This document shows positions 37,801 to 50,800 of a stretch of DNA of 64,000 nt, piece after piece (positions within the stretch are counted from its first letter, which is position 1; every line of letters starts with the position of its first letter). A program made the translations under genes and the position numbers. The stretch is taken from the NCBI GenBank assembly GCA_017311185.1, contig JAESUZ010001281.1, positions 744,001 to 808,000 of the forward strand, read 5' to 3'. Origin of the DNA: Proteles cristata cristata (taxonomy: Eukaryota > Chordata > Mammalia > Carnivora > Hyaenidae). The notes below the pieces were generated by a model, which made no database searches, was not told the origin of the DNA, and was given only the letters and a program-made list of their open reading frames with translations.

Positions 37801-40800
37801 TAGTGTCTACCCCACCCCCTCCTCTAGTAATGAGGTCTGTAGCTAGTGGAGAAGAAGGCTGGGGGTGGGGGAATAAGTGACTTGGAAAACCCAAAGCCCC
37901 TTCCCCCCAAAAGCCTTCTGATCAACTCCTTAACAATAAAGAGCCCCTTGTTTGCATTCATGTTCTTCTAATCCACAGCCTCTTAAAGTACAGACTGAGG
38001 TGCAATTTGCAAAGTCTCTCCCATTTGCTTAGGGCATTTTTTTAAAGTTTATTTATTTTTGAGAGAGAGAGAGAGAGAGAGAGCAAGCACAGGCAGGAGA
38101 AGGGCAGAGAGAGGGAGGCAGAGAATCCCAAGCAGGCTCTGCACTGTCAGCACAGAGCCTGATGCAGAGCTCAAACTCACAAATGGCGAGATCATGACCT
38201 GAGCCGAAATCAAGGGTCAGACCCTTAACCGACTGAGCCACCCAGGCACCATGAGGGCATTTTTATTCACAAATTCTTGGGGTAAAAAGAGCACCGGAGT
38301 GGTGTTCTGTGTTGTCACAGGATTATGCACTAACAAGAAAGAGTGAGGGAGTCAAAGCCTCATGCTTAGCCTGGCTTTGCAGGAGATGCAAGCACCCCCA
38401 CCACCAAGTGCCTTCAATCAAGGGGCTCTTTGTCCCCCTCCCTTTTTTCCTAAGGAGTGTGGGTTTAGCTGGATAAGAACACTAAGCTCTTTCTATAGGG
38501 AGTTAAAACTCATTTCAAGAAGGCTGTACACAGTGATTAAAGAGGGCCAACTTTGGAGTCTGGCTCCCTGGGTTCGAATCCCAGTGCTGATGCTTGTTGG
38601 GATCTTTGGACAAATTGATTTAACTTACCTCATTTTCTCCATCAGAAAAACATGGATAATAATAGTAGCTAGTCTTATGGAGTTCTGCTGAGGATTAAAG
38701 GTTAATAAGATGTCTGGAACATGGAGGCACCTGGGTGGCTCAGTTGGTTAAGGGTCTGACTGTTGCTTTCAGCTCAGGTCATGATCTCACCTCTCATGAG
38801 TTCAAGCCCTGTGTCGGGTTCTGCACTGACAGTGAGGAGCTGCTTGGGATTCTCGGTTTCTCTTGCTTTCTGGCCCTCCCCCACTCATGCTTCTCCATCT
38901 CTCTCAAAATAAATAAATAAACTTAAAAAAAAAGATGCCTGGAACATGGTAAACATTCAGTAAGTGTTAGCTACTATTCTGACATTAAACTAGACATAAC
39001 AATTAATGATACCGTAATGGGCCATTTAAATGTACTTCTTTTTTAAAAAAATTTTTAAAGTTTATTTATTTACTTTGAGAGAAAGCAAGGGAGGGGCAGA
39101 GAGAGGGAGAGACAGAATCCCAAACAGGCTCTGCTCCCTCAGCGCACAGCCTGATGTGGGGCTCAAACTCACCAACTGTGAGATCATGATTTGAGCTGAA
39201 ACCGGGGTCAGATGCTCAACTGACTGTGCCACCCAGGCACTCCAAATACTTTTTTTTTAAAAAGATCTATGCTTCCAGTGTATTTTATTTATTTATTTAT
39301 TATTTTTTTAAGTAAGCTTGACACCCAAAGAGGGGTTTGAACGCATGACCCCAGATCAAGAGTCCCATGTTCTACTGACTGAGCCAGCCAGGTGCCCCCA
39401 AAGTTACTCCTCATCTCATTACATATTGTATCATCGTCTGTGTTGGTCCTTCCCCATATCCTTCAGGATCATGGGATCTTGAAAGGCAGAGACTGGGTGC
39501 TACCCATTTTGGGACCCCCCAGCACTCTGGCCCAGCCCTGGTATGTACTGACGGGTCAATTAGCTGGGGATCATAATGAAGGCTTTCATAATGGCTTATG
39601 GGTGAGTGGTGCTTTGCGAAGTACAAAGCATGCATACACGGAAAGCCCAAGATTTAAAGTTCAGGACATGTGTCCAAGGTAGGGTGACTGGTCCATGCCA
39701 GAGTCAGGTCCTGTGATTCTCACCCCATGCACCTCCCACCAGGCCATCCTGCGAGGAGGGCCGTCCTGAGTTTTCCCATCCAGGATCTTGCCCTTCTCCG
39801 GTTCCATTGCATTTGGCAGACGGGGGTACCTGTGGCAGTGTTCTGTGAGTGGCAGCTCAGAGTCCCTGAGGAAGACATTTTTTCTGCGTGCCTCTTAACT
39901 GTGCTTGGTTTTGGACAGGTCACCACAAATGGCATTATTGCCATGAGTGAACCCCCGGCCAAAGAATCCTCCCCCGGGCTCTTCCCACCAACTTTCGGCG
40001 TAGTTGCTCCTTTCCTGGCGGACTTGGACACGACAGACGGCTTCGGGAAGGTTTACTACCGGGAAGACCTCTCCCCCTCTGTCACTCAGCTGGCAGGAGA
40101 GTGTGTCCAGAGAGGGTTTCCAGAAATCTCTTTCCAGCCCAGTAGTGCAGTGGTCGTCACTTGGGAATCCGTGGCTCCGTACCAAGGGCCCGGCAAGGAC
40201 CCCACCCAGGAGGGCAAGGTAAGTGCTCACCCCGGGACAAGTGCAAATAGTCCACAGGTTAGCTCTGCACACTTTGGTCTTCCTCGAAGGAAGGAAGATA
40301 CTTGAGTAAGTCGAGAAGCCACATCTAGATCTGAAGTCACTTTTTAGGACATGCCTCTGCTTCTCTTTAGAAAAGTAGTTTCCCTCCATCGTTATTTAAT
40401 GTTTACGGTATTACAGAGGAGAGAGAAACTTGAAAGGTCCCCATCCACTCCATTCAAACATGTGATGTTCTAGGTGGGTAGTTCCCAAGGCGAGTACCAC
40501 AGAGCACCAGTTCTGCAAGAGAGTCTTTGAGAATAAGGCCTCCCCTGGCCAAGTAGGTTTGGAAATGTGGAACTTTCTCTCTCTCCTGGTAACTTACTCT
40601 GAAAAGTCCTACAATAAAGACGCCTGCGTAATTTTTTTCAAGTTTATTTATTTTGAATGAGAGAGAGAGAAAGAGACAGAGAATGAGCATGCAAGCAGGG
40701 GAGGGGCAGAGAGAGAGAGAATCCCAAGCAGGCCCCACACTGCCAGCCCAGAGCCTAGCATGGGGCTCAATCTCCCCAACCATGAGATCGGGACCTGAGC

Positions 40801-43800
40801 AAAAATCAAGAGTCAGGTGCTTAACCGACTGAGACGCCCAGGCACCCCAACACCTGCTTAATTTTTTTAAAAAAAATTTAGCAGTCCCCAAACCTTTTGG
40901 CCATATTGTTTTCTCCCTCCCAAATAAGACCTGTAAGACAGAACACCCTTTGGGAAAGCCTGTCATGGGCCAACACGACACCATTTGCTCTTTATATCTC
41001 TGTGAGTGCTGCACTTGAAAACTGCTTAAAACCTGCCGTTTCTGAAGGGTGTGTCCTTGTCACTTGAGTGATAAATGCCCAGCCCCTTGTAAAGAGCCCT
41101 TTGCCTACCTCTTACCCTTACTTCACACACCCTTTGCGACACTTGAACCAAATTGTTTGGAATTCTCTGATCATCCTGAACCCTCCTCCCTCCCCCCAAC
41201 CCCAGTACCTTGCACTTGCTTTCTTCTCTGCTTGGGACATCCTCTCCCTGTCTCCAACTGCTGGTGTCGAACTTGTACTTGATCTTTCCAACTTGCATAG
41301 CCCTGTCTGTTCCCACCCTCCCAGTGTTGGACCCTTCTTTCTGTGGCTCCAGTAACACTTGCACACAACTCCTTTATAGAATCTGTCCCCCGTTTTTTTT
41401 TTTTAAATTTTATTTTTAATTAATCTCTAACACCCAACATGGGGTTCAAACTCAACCCCAAGATCGAGAGTCATATGCTCTACTGACTGAGCCAGGCACC
41501 CTTGTCCCCCAGTTTTGCAATATTTTCTTCACATGTCCATCTTCCCACCTGGCCCGGAAATTTTCAAGCACAGGGACCATGTATTTGTAGGAAAGATAAC
41601 CAGTATTTAAGGAATATCTTCTCCATGCCTGGCCCTTCATATCTCACATAGATCTCCTATCATTTCTGTGAAGTAGATGGTTTTCTCTCCAGCTGGCAGA
41701 TTCAGAAATCCAGGCTTAGGGAATTTAAGCAACGTGCCCAAAGTCACACAACCCATGATGAGTCAAGCAAGGAGCTGAATCCACATCTGTTTTCTCCCAG
41801 AGCTTACATTTCATCTTACTGTGTGTTGCTTGGGCTCAACAGATGTATGCTAGTTTATCATGATGTTTAGCATGATGTTTGAAAATGTTTCATAGCAGTG
41901 GAAACTTTCTACAGGCAAGAATTTGCTAAGTTACATAAGATTTAGGTCTAGAAGTACCATCTCTGTAATTTTTTCTTCACACAGAAAATGTTCATTCATT
42001 CATGGGAAAATTTCATGCTGACAGAGGCTCAGAGATATTTAAGTGGGGCCATCCTAGAATACTTGGTTCTTGCTACAAAAATACTTTTAGGGGTGCCTGG
42101 GTGGCTCAGTCAGTTAAGCGTTGGACTTCAGCTCAGTCATGATCTCTTGGTTTGTGAGTTTGAGCCTCACGTCGGGCTCTGTGCTGACAGCTAGCTCAGA
42201 GCCTGGAGCCCGTTTCAGATTCTGTGTCTCCTCTCTCTGCTCTTCCCCTGCTCATGCTCTGTCTCTGTCTCTCAAAGCTAAAACATTAAAAAAAATACGT
42301 TTAGAATAAGGTGAAAATGCTGCTTATTCTCTGGACATTCTCTAAATAGTCTGGGGAATAGAACAATTTAAGATCCATTGATATTTTCCCGAGTAACTCA
42401 ACCTCAACTCCTCTTTGCAGAGAAACACATTCCAGGCTGTTCTAGCCTCCTCTGATTCCAGCTCCTACGCCATTTTCCTTTATCCTGAAGATGGTCTGCA
42501 GTTCGACACGACATTTTCAAAGAAGGACGAGACCCAAGTTCCTGCTGTGGTTGCGTTCAGTCAAGGTGCACAAGGATTTATATGGAAGAGTGATGGAGCT
42601 TATAATATATTTGCCAACGACAGAGAATCCATTGGAAATTTGGCCAAGTACGCTTTCTCTGTTCTTCAGTCGATTCTGCCCTTCGTGACCATTTCATTAA
42701 TAAGATGATCACTTTGTTATCTTATTAAGGATGATAGATGGTCACTATGGACCATTACCTAAAAATGTTCCCACAGATTTAAATTTTTTTTTGTATTATG
42801 TAATGCTTTTTTTCCCCTCATGAACTCAAAGTAATACACTCTTAGAATGAACAGGTTGCCCCTTTTCTAGATCTCATGCTCATTTGAAACTGTTTCTACC
42901 ATCTCCTCTGCAAGTGTAAAGTCAGAAATACAAACTATTCAAACCCTATCTCTTGCTAGTAACCCAGGGCTGAGAAAAACCTCCTCCCACCACACAGGCG
43001 GCACTTTTCTTGGGCTATTTTGTAGAATTTGGCAGAAGCAGGGAAAGCTCAGACTGCTTTTTCTGAATCTCAACTCTTTCCTCTCCCGTTATGCTTTAAA
43101 AAATGAAGAAAGAACACCCCACCTCCGAACTTTATATTGTCAAATTGAGTCTAAAACTCCCCTGCCCTTGACTTAACAGCGTGCTTAGCAACTGGCTTTA
43201 TGTGGGTGAGGAAAGCCCTCGTTTATACTGTTTACCTATTTCCGTGGTGTAAATTCTCCTTTATTGGCCACTTTCCAGCTACCCATTTCATGTTGTTCAA
43301 CCATGGAGCTGAGAAGAGACCCATTTTTCTCACCCCACAGATGCCATAGATTCCAGTAACTTCAGAACACAGACGATCGTAAAATAAATCAACGTGATGG
43401 ATTTCAAGTACTGGTTGCCTTTGTTTTGTAAATGTTATTTATTTAATTCTAAGTTTATGTAATTTAATTGCTTACCATGACTGTGTTTAATAACTGGCTT
43501 GCAAAACTGCTCACATTTAACAACTGGTTCTCGTGAGCTGGTGCTAGCAAGCTCCTGTACCCTTGCATTTCCCGGAAGTCCCGGGCAGACAGATTGAATA
43601 CACATCTTCTATCTGCAGGGCTTTCTGGATTCCTTATCCCCTACCCCACCCCAGCATTTTGCTCAGTCTTCCCCACTGAGTAATGTCTGTCCCCCCTTTC
43701 CACTGCAGAAGCTGGTCATTTTGCAGGTTCGATAGCACTTCCGAGCAGACGCAGAAGACCAGTAAACATGGTGCCGAGAGGAGACATTAGGGTTATTCTG

Positions 43801-44841
43801 TTGTGTTTTTTCATTTATAAAAGGCCTTTAGATTTTGAATCTCTTTTGCATCTCACTCTGCCCTTGGAACATGAAAAGGTAAACTGAGGTCTGTCTCAGA
43901 TTCCACAGCTGATAGAGTTGGGATTTCTGATCATCCAAGTCTGTACTGTTTTCATGCACACTTCTGACACCGAATAGGTGGGATTTTTTTTTCCTTCACC
44001 AACCAGTACTCTTAACTCTTTAGACATCCACTTGGTGTCCTACAATTCGGTTCAATTCTGACACTGACAGCCCCAGGTGAGCACGGACACCACTGGCTAA
44101 GGGCTCAGTCCCACAAGACTGCATTCCAGGTTGCCGCCTGTGCTTCTGATCAACCAGCTCCATAAATTGGAGGCTTCTCTGACCCTCCCACCCTGCTCAG
44201 TTTCAGTAATTTGCTAGAATAGCTCAAAGAACTCAGAGAAACACTTCTCTTACTATTGCCTGTTCATTTCATTTTATTAAAAAATTTTTTTAATGTTTAT
44301 TTATTTTTGAGAAAGAAAGAGGAGAGAGAGCATGAGCAGGGCAGGGGCAGAGAGAGAGGGAGACACAGAATCTGAGGCAGGCTCCAGGCTCTGAGCTTGC
44401 TGTCAGCACAGAGCCCAATGTGGGGCTCAAACCCATGAACTGTGAGATCATGACCTGAGCCAAGGTCGATGTTTAACCGACTGAGCCACCCAGGCGCCCC
44501 AATTTTATTTTTAAATTTTTATGTATTTTTAATTTTTAAGCTTTATTTATTTTTGAGGAGAGAGACAGAGACAGAGTGTGAGTGGAGGAGGAACAGAGAG
44601 AAGGAGACACAGAATCCGAAGCAGCCTCCAGGCTCCGAGCTGTTAGCACAGAACCCAAGGCGGGGCTCGAACCCACGATCCACGAGATCATGACCTGAGT
44701 GGTAATTGGCTGCTTAACTGACTGAGCCACCCAGTCAGTTAAACTGAGCCCCGATTTTATTTTATTTTTAAAAGTTTATTTACCTATTTTGAGAGGGGGG
44801 GGTGAGAGTGCTGGAGAGGCAGAGAGTGGGGGGGGGGCGGG

Positions 44842-44872
<31 letters not shown>

Positions 44873-47800
44873 TAAGCAAGTGCCATGCTGTCAGAGCAGA
44901 GCCCGATGTAGGGCTCGAACTCACAAACCATGAGATGATGACCGGAGCCGAAACCAAGAGTTGGACACTTAACTGACTGAGGCATCTAGATGCCCCACCA
45001 GTTTATTTTAAAGGACACAAGTCAGGAACAGCCCAAACAGAAGAAATGCATAGGGCAAGGTGTGGGAGGCAGAGGGGGTTTTAAGCTTCCAAGCCATCCC
45101 TGGGCACACCATCCCCTTGTGTTCACTAACTCGAAAGCTCTCCCAACCTCATCGCTTAGGGGTTTTTATCACATAAGCATTATGGATTAACTCATCGGCT
45201 ATTGATGATTAACTCAATCTCCAACCCCCTCTCCCCCCTCTCTGGAAGTTACGGCGTGGGGCTGAAAGTTCCAACTCTCTAGCCTTGCGCTGGTTTTCTA
45301 CTGCCCAGCCCCCATCCTGAAGCTCCCCAGGGTCACAGCCACCAGTCATTCATTAGCAAAGAAAAGAACATCTCATCACTCCAGAGATTATGAGGATTTC
45401 AGGAGCTCTATGGCAGAACCAGAGACAAAGACGAAGTAGGCGGTGGCTTTCGGGCTGGTGCCAGACCCCCAGGGGTCCTTCTGCTTGGCTAGCGGGGGCA
45501 TGTTGTGGGCTGCTGGCCTGTTTCTAAGAAGCCCCTCCTTCCCTCTAGGAGCAGTAACTCTGGGCAGCAGGGCGTCTGGGTGTTTGAGATCGGGAGCCCG
45601 GCCACAGCCAGTGGCGTGGTGCCCTCTGACGTGAGCCTCGGACTGGACGATGGAGCAGAATATGATGATGAAGATTACGACTCAGTGACACATCTGGGCC
45701 TGGAGGACGTGGGCACGACATCCTTCCCCTATGAGTCTCCGAGAAGCGGAGACCCCAGCATCCGCAGCGTGCCCTGGGTCCTTTCCCCCCGCCACCTGCC
45801 CACCGAGAGACCCGCCGGACCTCCTGGACCTCCCACAGAGAGGACCCGATCTTTCCAGCTACCAGGGGAGAGGTTTCGCCAGCAGCACCCACAGGTCATT
45901 GATGTGGATGAAGTTGAGGAAACAGGAGTGGGTAAGGCCTGGAAGGTTGCACCTGGTATGTTCCTGGGCACCTGGGTTTCCAGACGGGAGCCCTGCTAGA
46001 GGGATGTCAGCTGTGTGTCTCACATGGCGGTTTGTGAGGATGTAAGCTGGGGAAGTGGAGGCAGACCTCGCTTGCTGCTGTGGAACTTAGGTGCCTGTGC
46101 CTGATGGCTTCAAAGACACCAAGGGATCTTTTGGGATTAGGGCTGTGCTGACGGGGGACCACTGAGCGGTTCTCTTTCAAGTTTCCTCTGATTCCTTTCT
46201 GTCCGTTTTAAAGAGAAAAGTGCTTTGGAATTATTTTGCAAGTCCAATGTTCTTGCTGGTGACTTCTGGGGTCCGACATCTATCCACCCACCTGAAAAAA
46301 CATTTTCGAAGTTTCTTTGGCTGTTGACGCAGTTTATCTTTGACGTTTATTTCCTCTTGGTTTTGGATTGAGAATGGTTGATTATTTTTCCTCCCCAGTC
46401 CCGTCAGCTTCAGATTTGGTTTGTGAAGATTTAAAAATCCAACACAAACAGAGCCTTTTTCTTTTTTTTTTTTTTTTTTTTTTTTTAATATTTTTGTTTA
46501 TTTCTAGGATAGAGAGAGACAGCGTGAACAGGGGAGGGTCAGAGAGAGAGGGAGATACAGACTCTGAAAGAGGCTTCAGGGTCTGAGCTGGCAGTCAGCA
46601 CAGAGCCCGATGCGGGGCCCGAACCCACGAACCGCGAGATCATGACCTGAGCGAAAATCGGTTGCTTAACCGACTAAGCCACTCAGGCGCCCCAAACAGA
46701 GCCTTTTTAAAAGATGGTTTTATTTTTTTAATTTTTAGAAAAATATTTTTATTTATTTCTAGGAGAGAGAGAGAGAGAGACAGCGTGAACAGGGGAGGGT
46801 CAGAGAGAGAGGGAGATACAGACTCTGAAATAGGCTCCGGGCTCTGAGCTAGTAGTCAGCACAGAGCTCGACGCGGGGCTCGAACCCACGAACCGCGAGA
46901 TCATGACCTAAGCGAAAGTCGGACGCTTAACCGACTAAGCTACCCAGGCACCCCAAAAGATGGTTTTAAAATGCAATCTCTTCTAGTCATCCACATTCTA
47001 TCAGATTTTTGCTGCATTCTGAGGGAAAGCCATTTGGGCTCCAGCGTGCTTTGATTTTTCTTATAAAAGAAGTTCAAATGAAGCTGTATTTTTTTAGGTT
47101 TTGCTCTTTAGGCTGACGTATAATCCATTACCATTCGTATAAATGAGATGGCCCAAGCCTTTAAATGATGTTTATTGTGACTCTTTCTTGCTTCTACTAT
47201 GAAGTTTTAAGGCCCGCAGATAAATCTACTCCATCCCGCATTACTCACTCTGTTTTATTTCTCCTTCTGATTTGTTTCCTCATATGTGTTTGTTCCTTTT
47301 GAATATCCCAAAGCACGGACAAGATCTGGTGGGCAGAGGAAGAGTACTTACTTACTTTTTAGGCACGGAAATGGAGAAGTTACTGCTTAGTGGCGTGATG
47401 AGGTCCTGGGTTCATGTCTCAGGGCTCCCTACACATGCCACTAACATCTAGCACATGACAGTCTGTGATTGTAGCTGGTTCCAGACTGATCCCCCCAGAT
47501 ACGTGGGGTGTGTTTACTCATACCTTGTTCCAGACCGATCTCCCCAGATACGTGGATTATGTTTACATGTAGACCTTGTTCTAGACCAATCCCCCCAGAT
47601 ACGTGGATTATGTTTACATGTAGACCTTGTTCTAGACCAATCCCCCCAGATATGTGGATTATGTTTACATGTAGACCTTGTTCTAGGCCGATCCCCCCAG
47701 ATATGTGGGGTATGTCTATTTGCAGATGTTGTTCCAGACTGATCTCCCCTAGACATGTAGGATATGTTTATTTGTAGATGTTGAGTCTGGAATCTTATTC

Positions 47801-50800
47801 TGCTTTCCCCTGTCTAGATGTCTCTGACATTCTCATTTGTGAAGCCTTCATCATAGCTAGTACCAACAGCTTATGGTAGTATATTATTTGCTACCGATAA
47901 AAGCCTAGACTTGAAGCCCAAACTAGAACAGATGTTTTTCAACCCTCCATCCCACTGTTTTATTTCACTGTTTTTATTAGAAAGGTCAGTCTCCTGTAGC
48001 CAGCAGTACATTCCTGGTGTTATGTGAAAAGTCACCTACAGATACACAGGCCATTAGGGACCCACTGGGAGCTGGGCCCACAGTGAGAGCTAAAGTAATT
48101 AGTCACATCTTGTGTGTTCAGCTCAGAGCCTGAGTGTTCCCTGCTCCAAAAGCCGCCCTTATACACACTGGAAATTCCCTTCTGAGGGTGTAGACTAATC
48201 AAATCTACCTGAGGTTAAACTTTACTTTTATCTTCCCTCATAACAGTTATAAATTGGATCATTATCCCCTCTAAAAGTCCATCCCTCTTGTGCTTTTGAA
48301 GTTCATTCCAAATTAATTTGCTCTGGATTATTAAATTTAATGAGCTAGTTCATAGTTCTAATAAAATGAACCTGGGAAGTAAGAATTTGAAATAGAAATT
48401 CTTTTTGTTTCTTGGGTCAAAAGCCTTTAGACCAAGGATGACTAAGGAATTATTTTTAATCAGCTTTCGAGTATAAGAGCTTCTTGAGATTTCCCCTGGG
48501 GAGAAGAAAGAGGCAACAAAGTTTTAAAATATTTTTAGATCATTAAAATGACAAATTTTATGAGATAGATCTCTATGTGTAATTTTCTTTTGCAACAATA
48601 AGAAATAGTAAAATAAAAAAATTAGGGGTGCCTGGGTGGCTCAGTTGGTTAGACTCTTGGTTTTGGATCAGGTCATGATCTCGAGTGTTGTGAGTTCAGG
48701 CCCTGCATTGGGTTCTGTGCTGACAGTGCAGAGCCTGCTTGAGATTCTCTCCTTTGTGCTCTCTGTCCCTCCCCCACTCGCTCGCTCTCTGTCTCTCTCA
48801 AAAATGAATAAATAAACTTAAAAAAATGTAAAGGGCTGCCCCAAAACGTGAAGCTGATTTGACTACATTACACGGACACCATATTAAGATTGTATTTGGT
48901 GGTAGTAACCTAATATTGATAGGGTGAGAATATTGATTGCATGATCCAGTATTCATAGCTTTGCTTAATAATTCACCCCTGTGATTCCTCAAAACTCCCT
49001 TTAGACCCACTTGCCTTGGTGGCTTGCGTACTGGAGCCACCACACTACGTAAGAAGCTACAGGTAGTGAGCACTGGCCCTGGAATCGCCCAAGTGGTCGG
49101 GAAGGGCTTGGGGGTGCAGTGTAATTAACCAAGCCTGGTCCGCGCCCCGCACACGCTAACAGGTGTGCCGTGTTTTCCCCGGAACAGTGTTCAGCTACAA
49201 CACGGATTCCCGCCAGACATGCGCCAACAACAGACACCAGTGCTCTGTGCACGCGGAATGCAGGGACTTCGCCACGGGCTTCTGCTGCAGCTGCGTTGCT
49301 GGCTACACTGGAAACGGCCGACAGTGTGTTGCCGAAGGTACTTGGCTTTTCGTGTGTTCTGTTTGTGTGGCGAGAAGGAGGGAGTGGAGTTTTTGTTTTG
49401 GTGCTTGCTTTGAAATGTTGGCTTTTACCCAGATCTCTAAGGTGGGTACTCTTTGTGGGGCGATCATATTGAATCTCTCCTTCCCATTCTTTGTCATCCT
49501 TCCCTGAAGGGTCGTTCTAAGGAAATGCCCATTTTTCTAACATGGTGAGGTCTCTTTCTTTCCTGTGCAATTTTTTTTCACCATCTTTGAAATGAGCCCA
49601 TCTTTATAACCGCCCCTAGTGCTGGACAAAGGCTGAAGTTTTGAAATAATGCAGACTGCGCCCGTGCCTAATGCCTCTCATTTTCCTCAGTTTCTTTCCA
49701 GCCTCCCGTATGGCACTGCTCGCAGACTTGAGTGTCCTAATGGTTGTTAAAGTCCAGCTGGGCCATGGTGGGCAGGTGTGGACCAGAGTTTGTAGCGGGG
49801 AGAAGTCTGTTCTGCTCACCCTTCCCCTTGGGTGGTCCTTCCCTCATGCTCCTAAAATCACAGCATGATGATGGTAGAGCATAAGGGGCACACCAGTTAA
49901 TTCTGGGCACCAGACCCATGGGGGGCTGACTCCAAAATGGCTTCAGCTGTGGGTTCACATCAGCTCTGAGCTCTGCACCCAAAAAGAATCTCAGTGAAAG
50001 TCTAGAGGGCCAGACAGTGAGGCATCTGGGAGGTTAGGTCCATAAAATTAAAACCAACAAAAACCCTACCATACTGAATATTTGTCCCTTCAGACACCAA
50101 CTCAACTCACCTCGCTTGTCACCGGCCATTTTCCTTGTGTTTCATGAGGGACTTCAACTGCTTTGCATAATTTGACTAAATAAAACTCAGTTGCAGAAAT
50201 GCTTTCTGTTTTTCATACCCCCAACCATAGCTGTAGTAAAATCAGTTATTTTAATTTGCTAAAAAAAAATTTTTTTATTCTTCTGCGTCACAATGAGATA
50301 CAGTGAGTTTTGTTAAATGCTGTCTGAAGCAATGAAAGAAAATGATGTGTACTTTTCATGTTAATTTAGGGGGAGGTTTTGAATGTCTGTAAATGTGTTT
50401 TCTGTTTTCTTTTAAATCCCTCTTCCCACCCCCAGGTATGGTGTGCCTTTACTCCTTTGTTTTAGGCTTGGCTTTTATACTCTCACCCTGAGAGAAGCTT
50501 CCAGAACCTACAATGAGAGCTTATTCTCAAAGAGCAACCTCCTGAGCTCTTTCTGTGCCAAATATCAGAGCTGGCAGAGCTAGCAGTGTATTTGGTGGCA
50601 AGCTCAGATATAACAAACTGTTCGCTACATATTTTGACATAGTATACACGCCCCATAATAGTTCTGTGGTTTAAATATTTGTTGGATTCTTGCTACTTTT
50701 GAAACATTTTTCTGGCTCAAGGTTTGGTGGAAAAAATTTGTTTGGTTTCCTTAACTTGGCTTTCCTGCCCGTTTCTGTAATTGTTTAGGGGATGCATTTT

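Larger units (their letters stand above)
11830..39918 (+). other. NID1: NID1 intron 1 (28,089 bases)
   Basis: The intron is bounded by GTGAGT and ttggacAG and separates phase-0 exons. It is by far the longest intron in view. It holds the CHMP1B pseudogene, the retroviral remnants, several LTR and L1M pieces and about 29 SINE copies, all listed separately. No further NID1 exon is recognised inside it. Confidence 0.9.
40219..42420 (+). other. NID1: NID1 intron 2 (2,202 bases)
   Basis: GTAAGT to ctttgcAG. It contains three SINEs and an antisense MIR near 41640-41830. The rest is unremarkable. Confidence 0.9.
42648..45548 (+). other. NID1: NID1 intron 3 (2,901 bases)
   Basis: GTACGC to cctctAG. 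Positions 42700-43850 hold nothing recognised. An antisense MIR (about 43850-43965) and three consecutive antisense SINEs (44279-44998) follow. Confidence 0.88.
45932..49187 (+). other. NID1: NID1 intron 4 (3,256 bases)
   Basis: GTAAGG to ggaacAG. It holds two young SINEs (46461-46954), a 51-bp minisatellite (47468-47790) and one sense SINE. Positions 47800-48620 show nothing recognised. Confidence 0.9.

Noticed and set aside
37364..37894. 176-codon antisense open frame in intron 1
   Set aside because: It has no recognisable domain, promoter or splice pattern, and the local G+C content explains it.
47455..47777. Repetitive 80-95-codon frames resembling a repeat protein
   Set aside because: They come from the 51-bp minisatellite, whose length is a multiple of three. 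There is no gene context.
47468..47790. CRISPR-like regular repeat spacing
   Set aside because: The units are contiguous tandem copies without unique spacers, in a mammalian intron.
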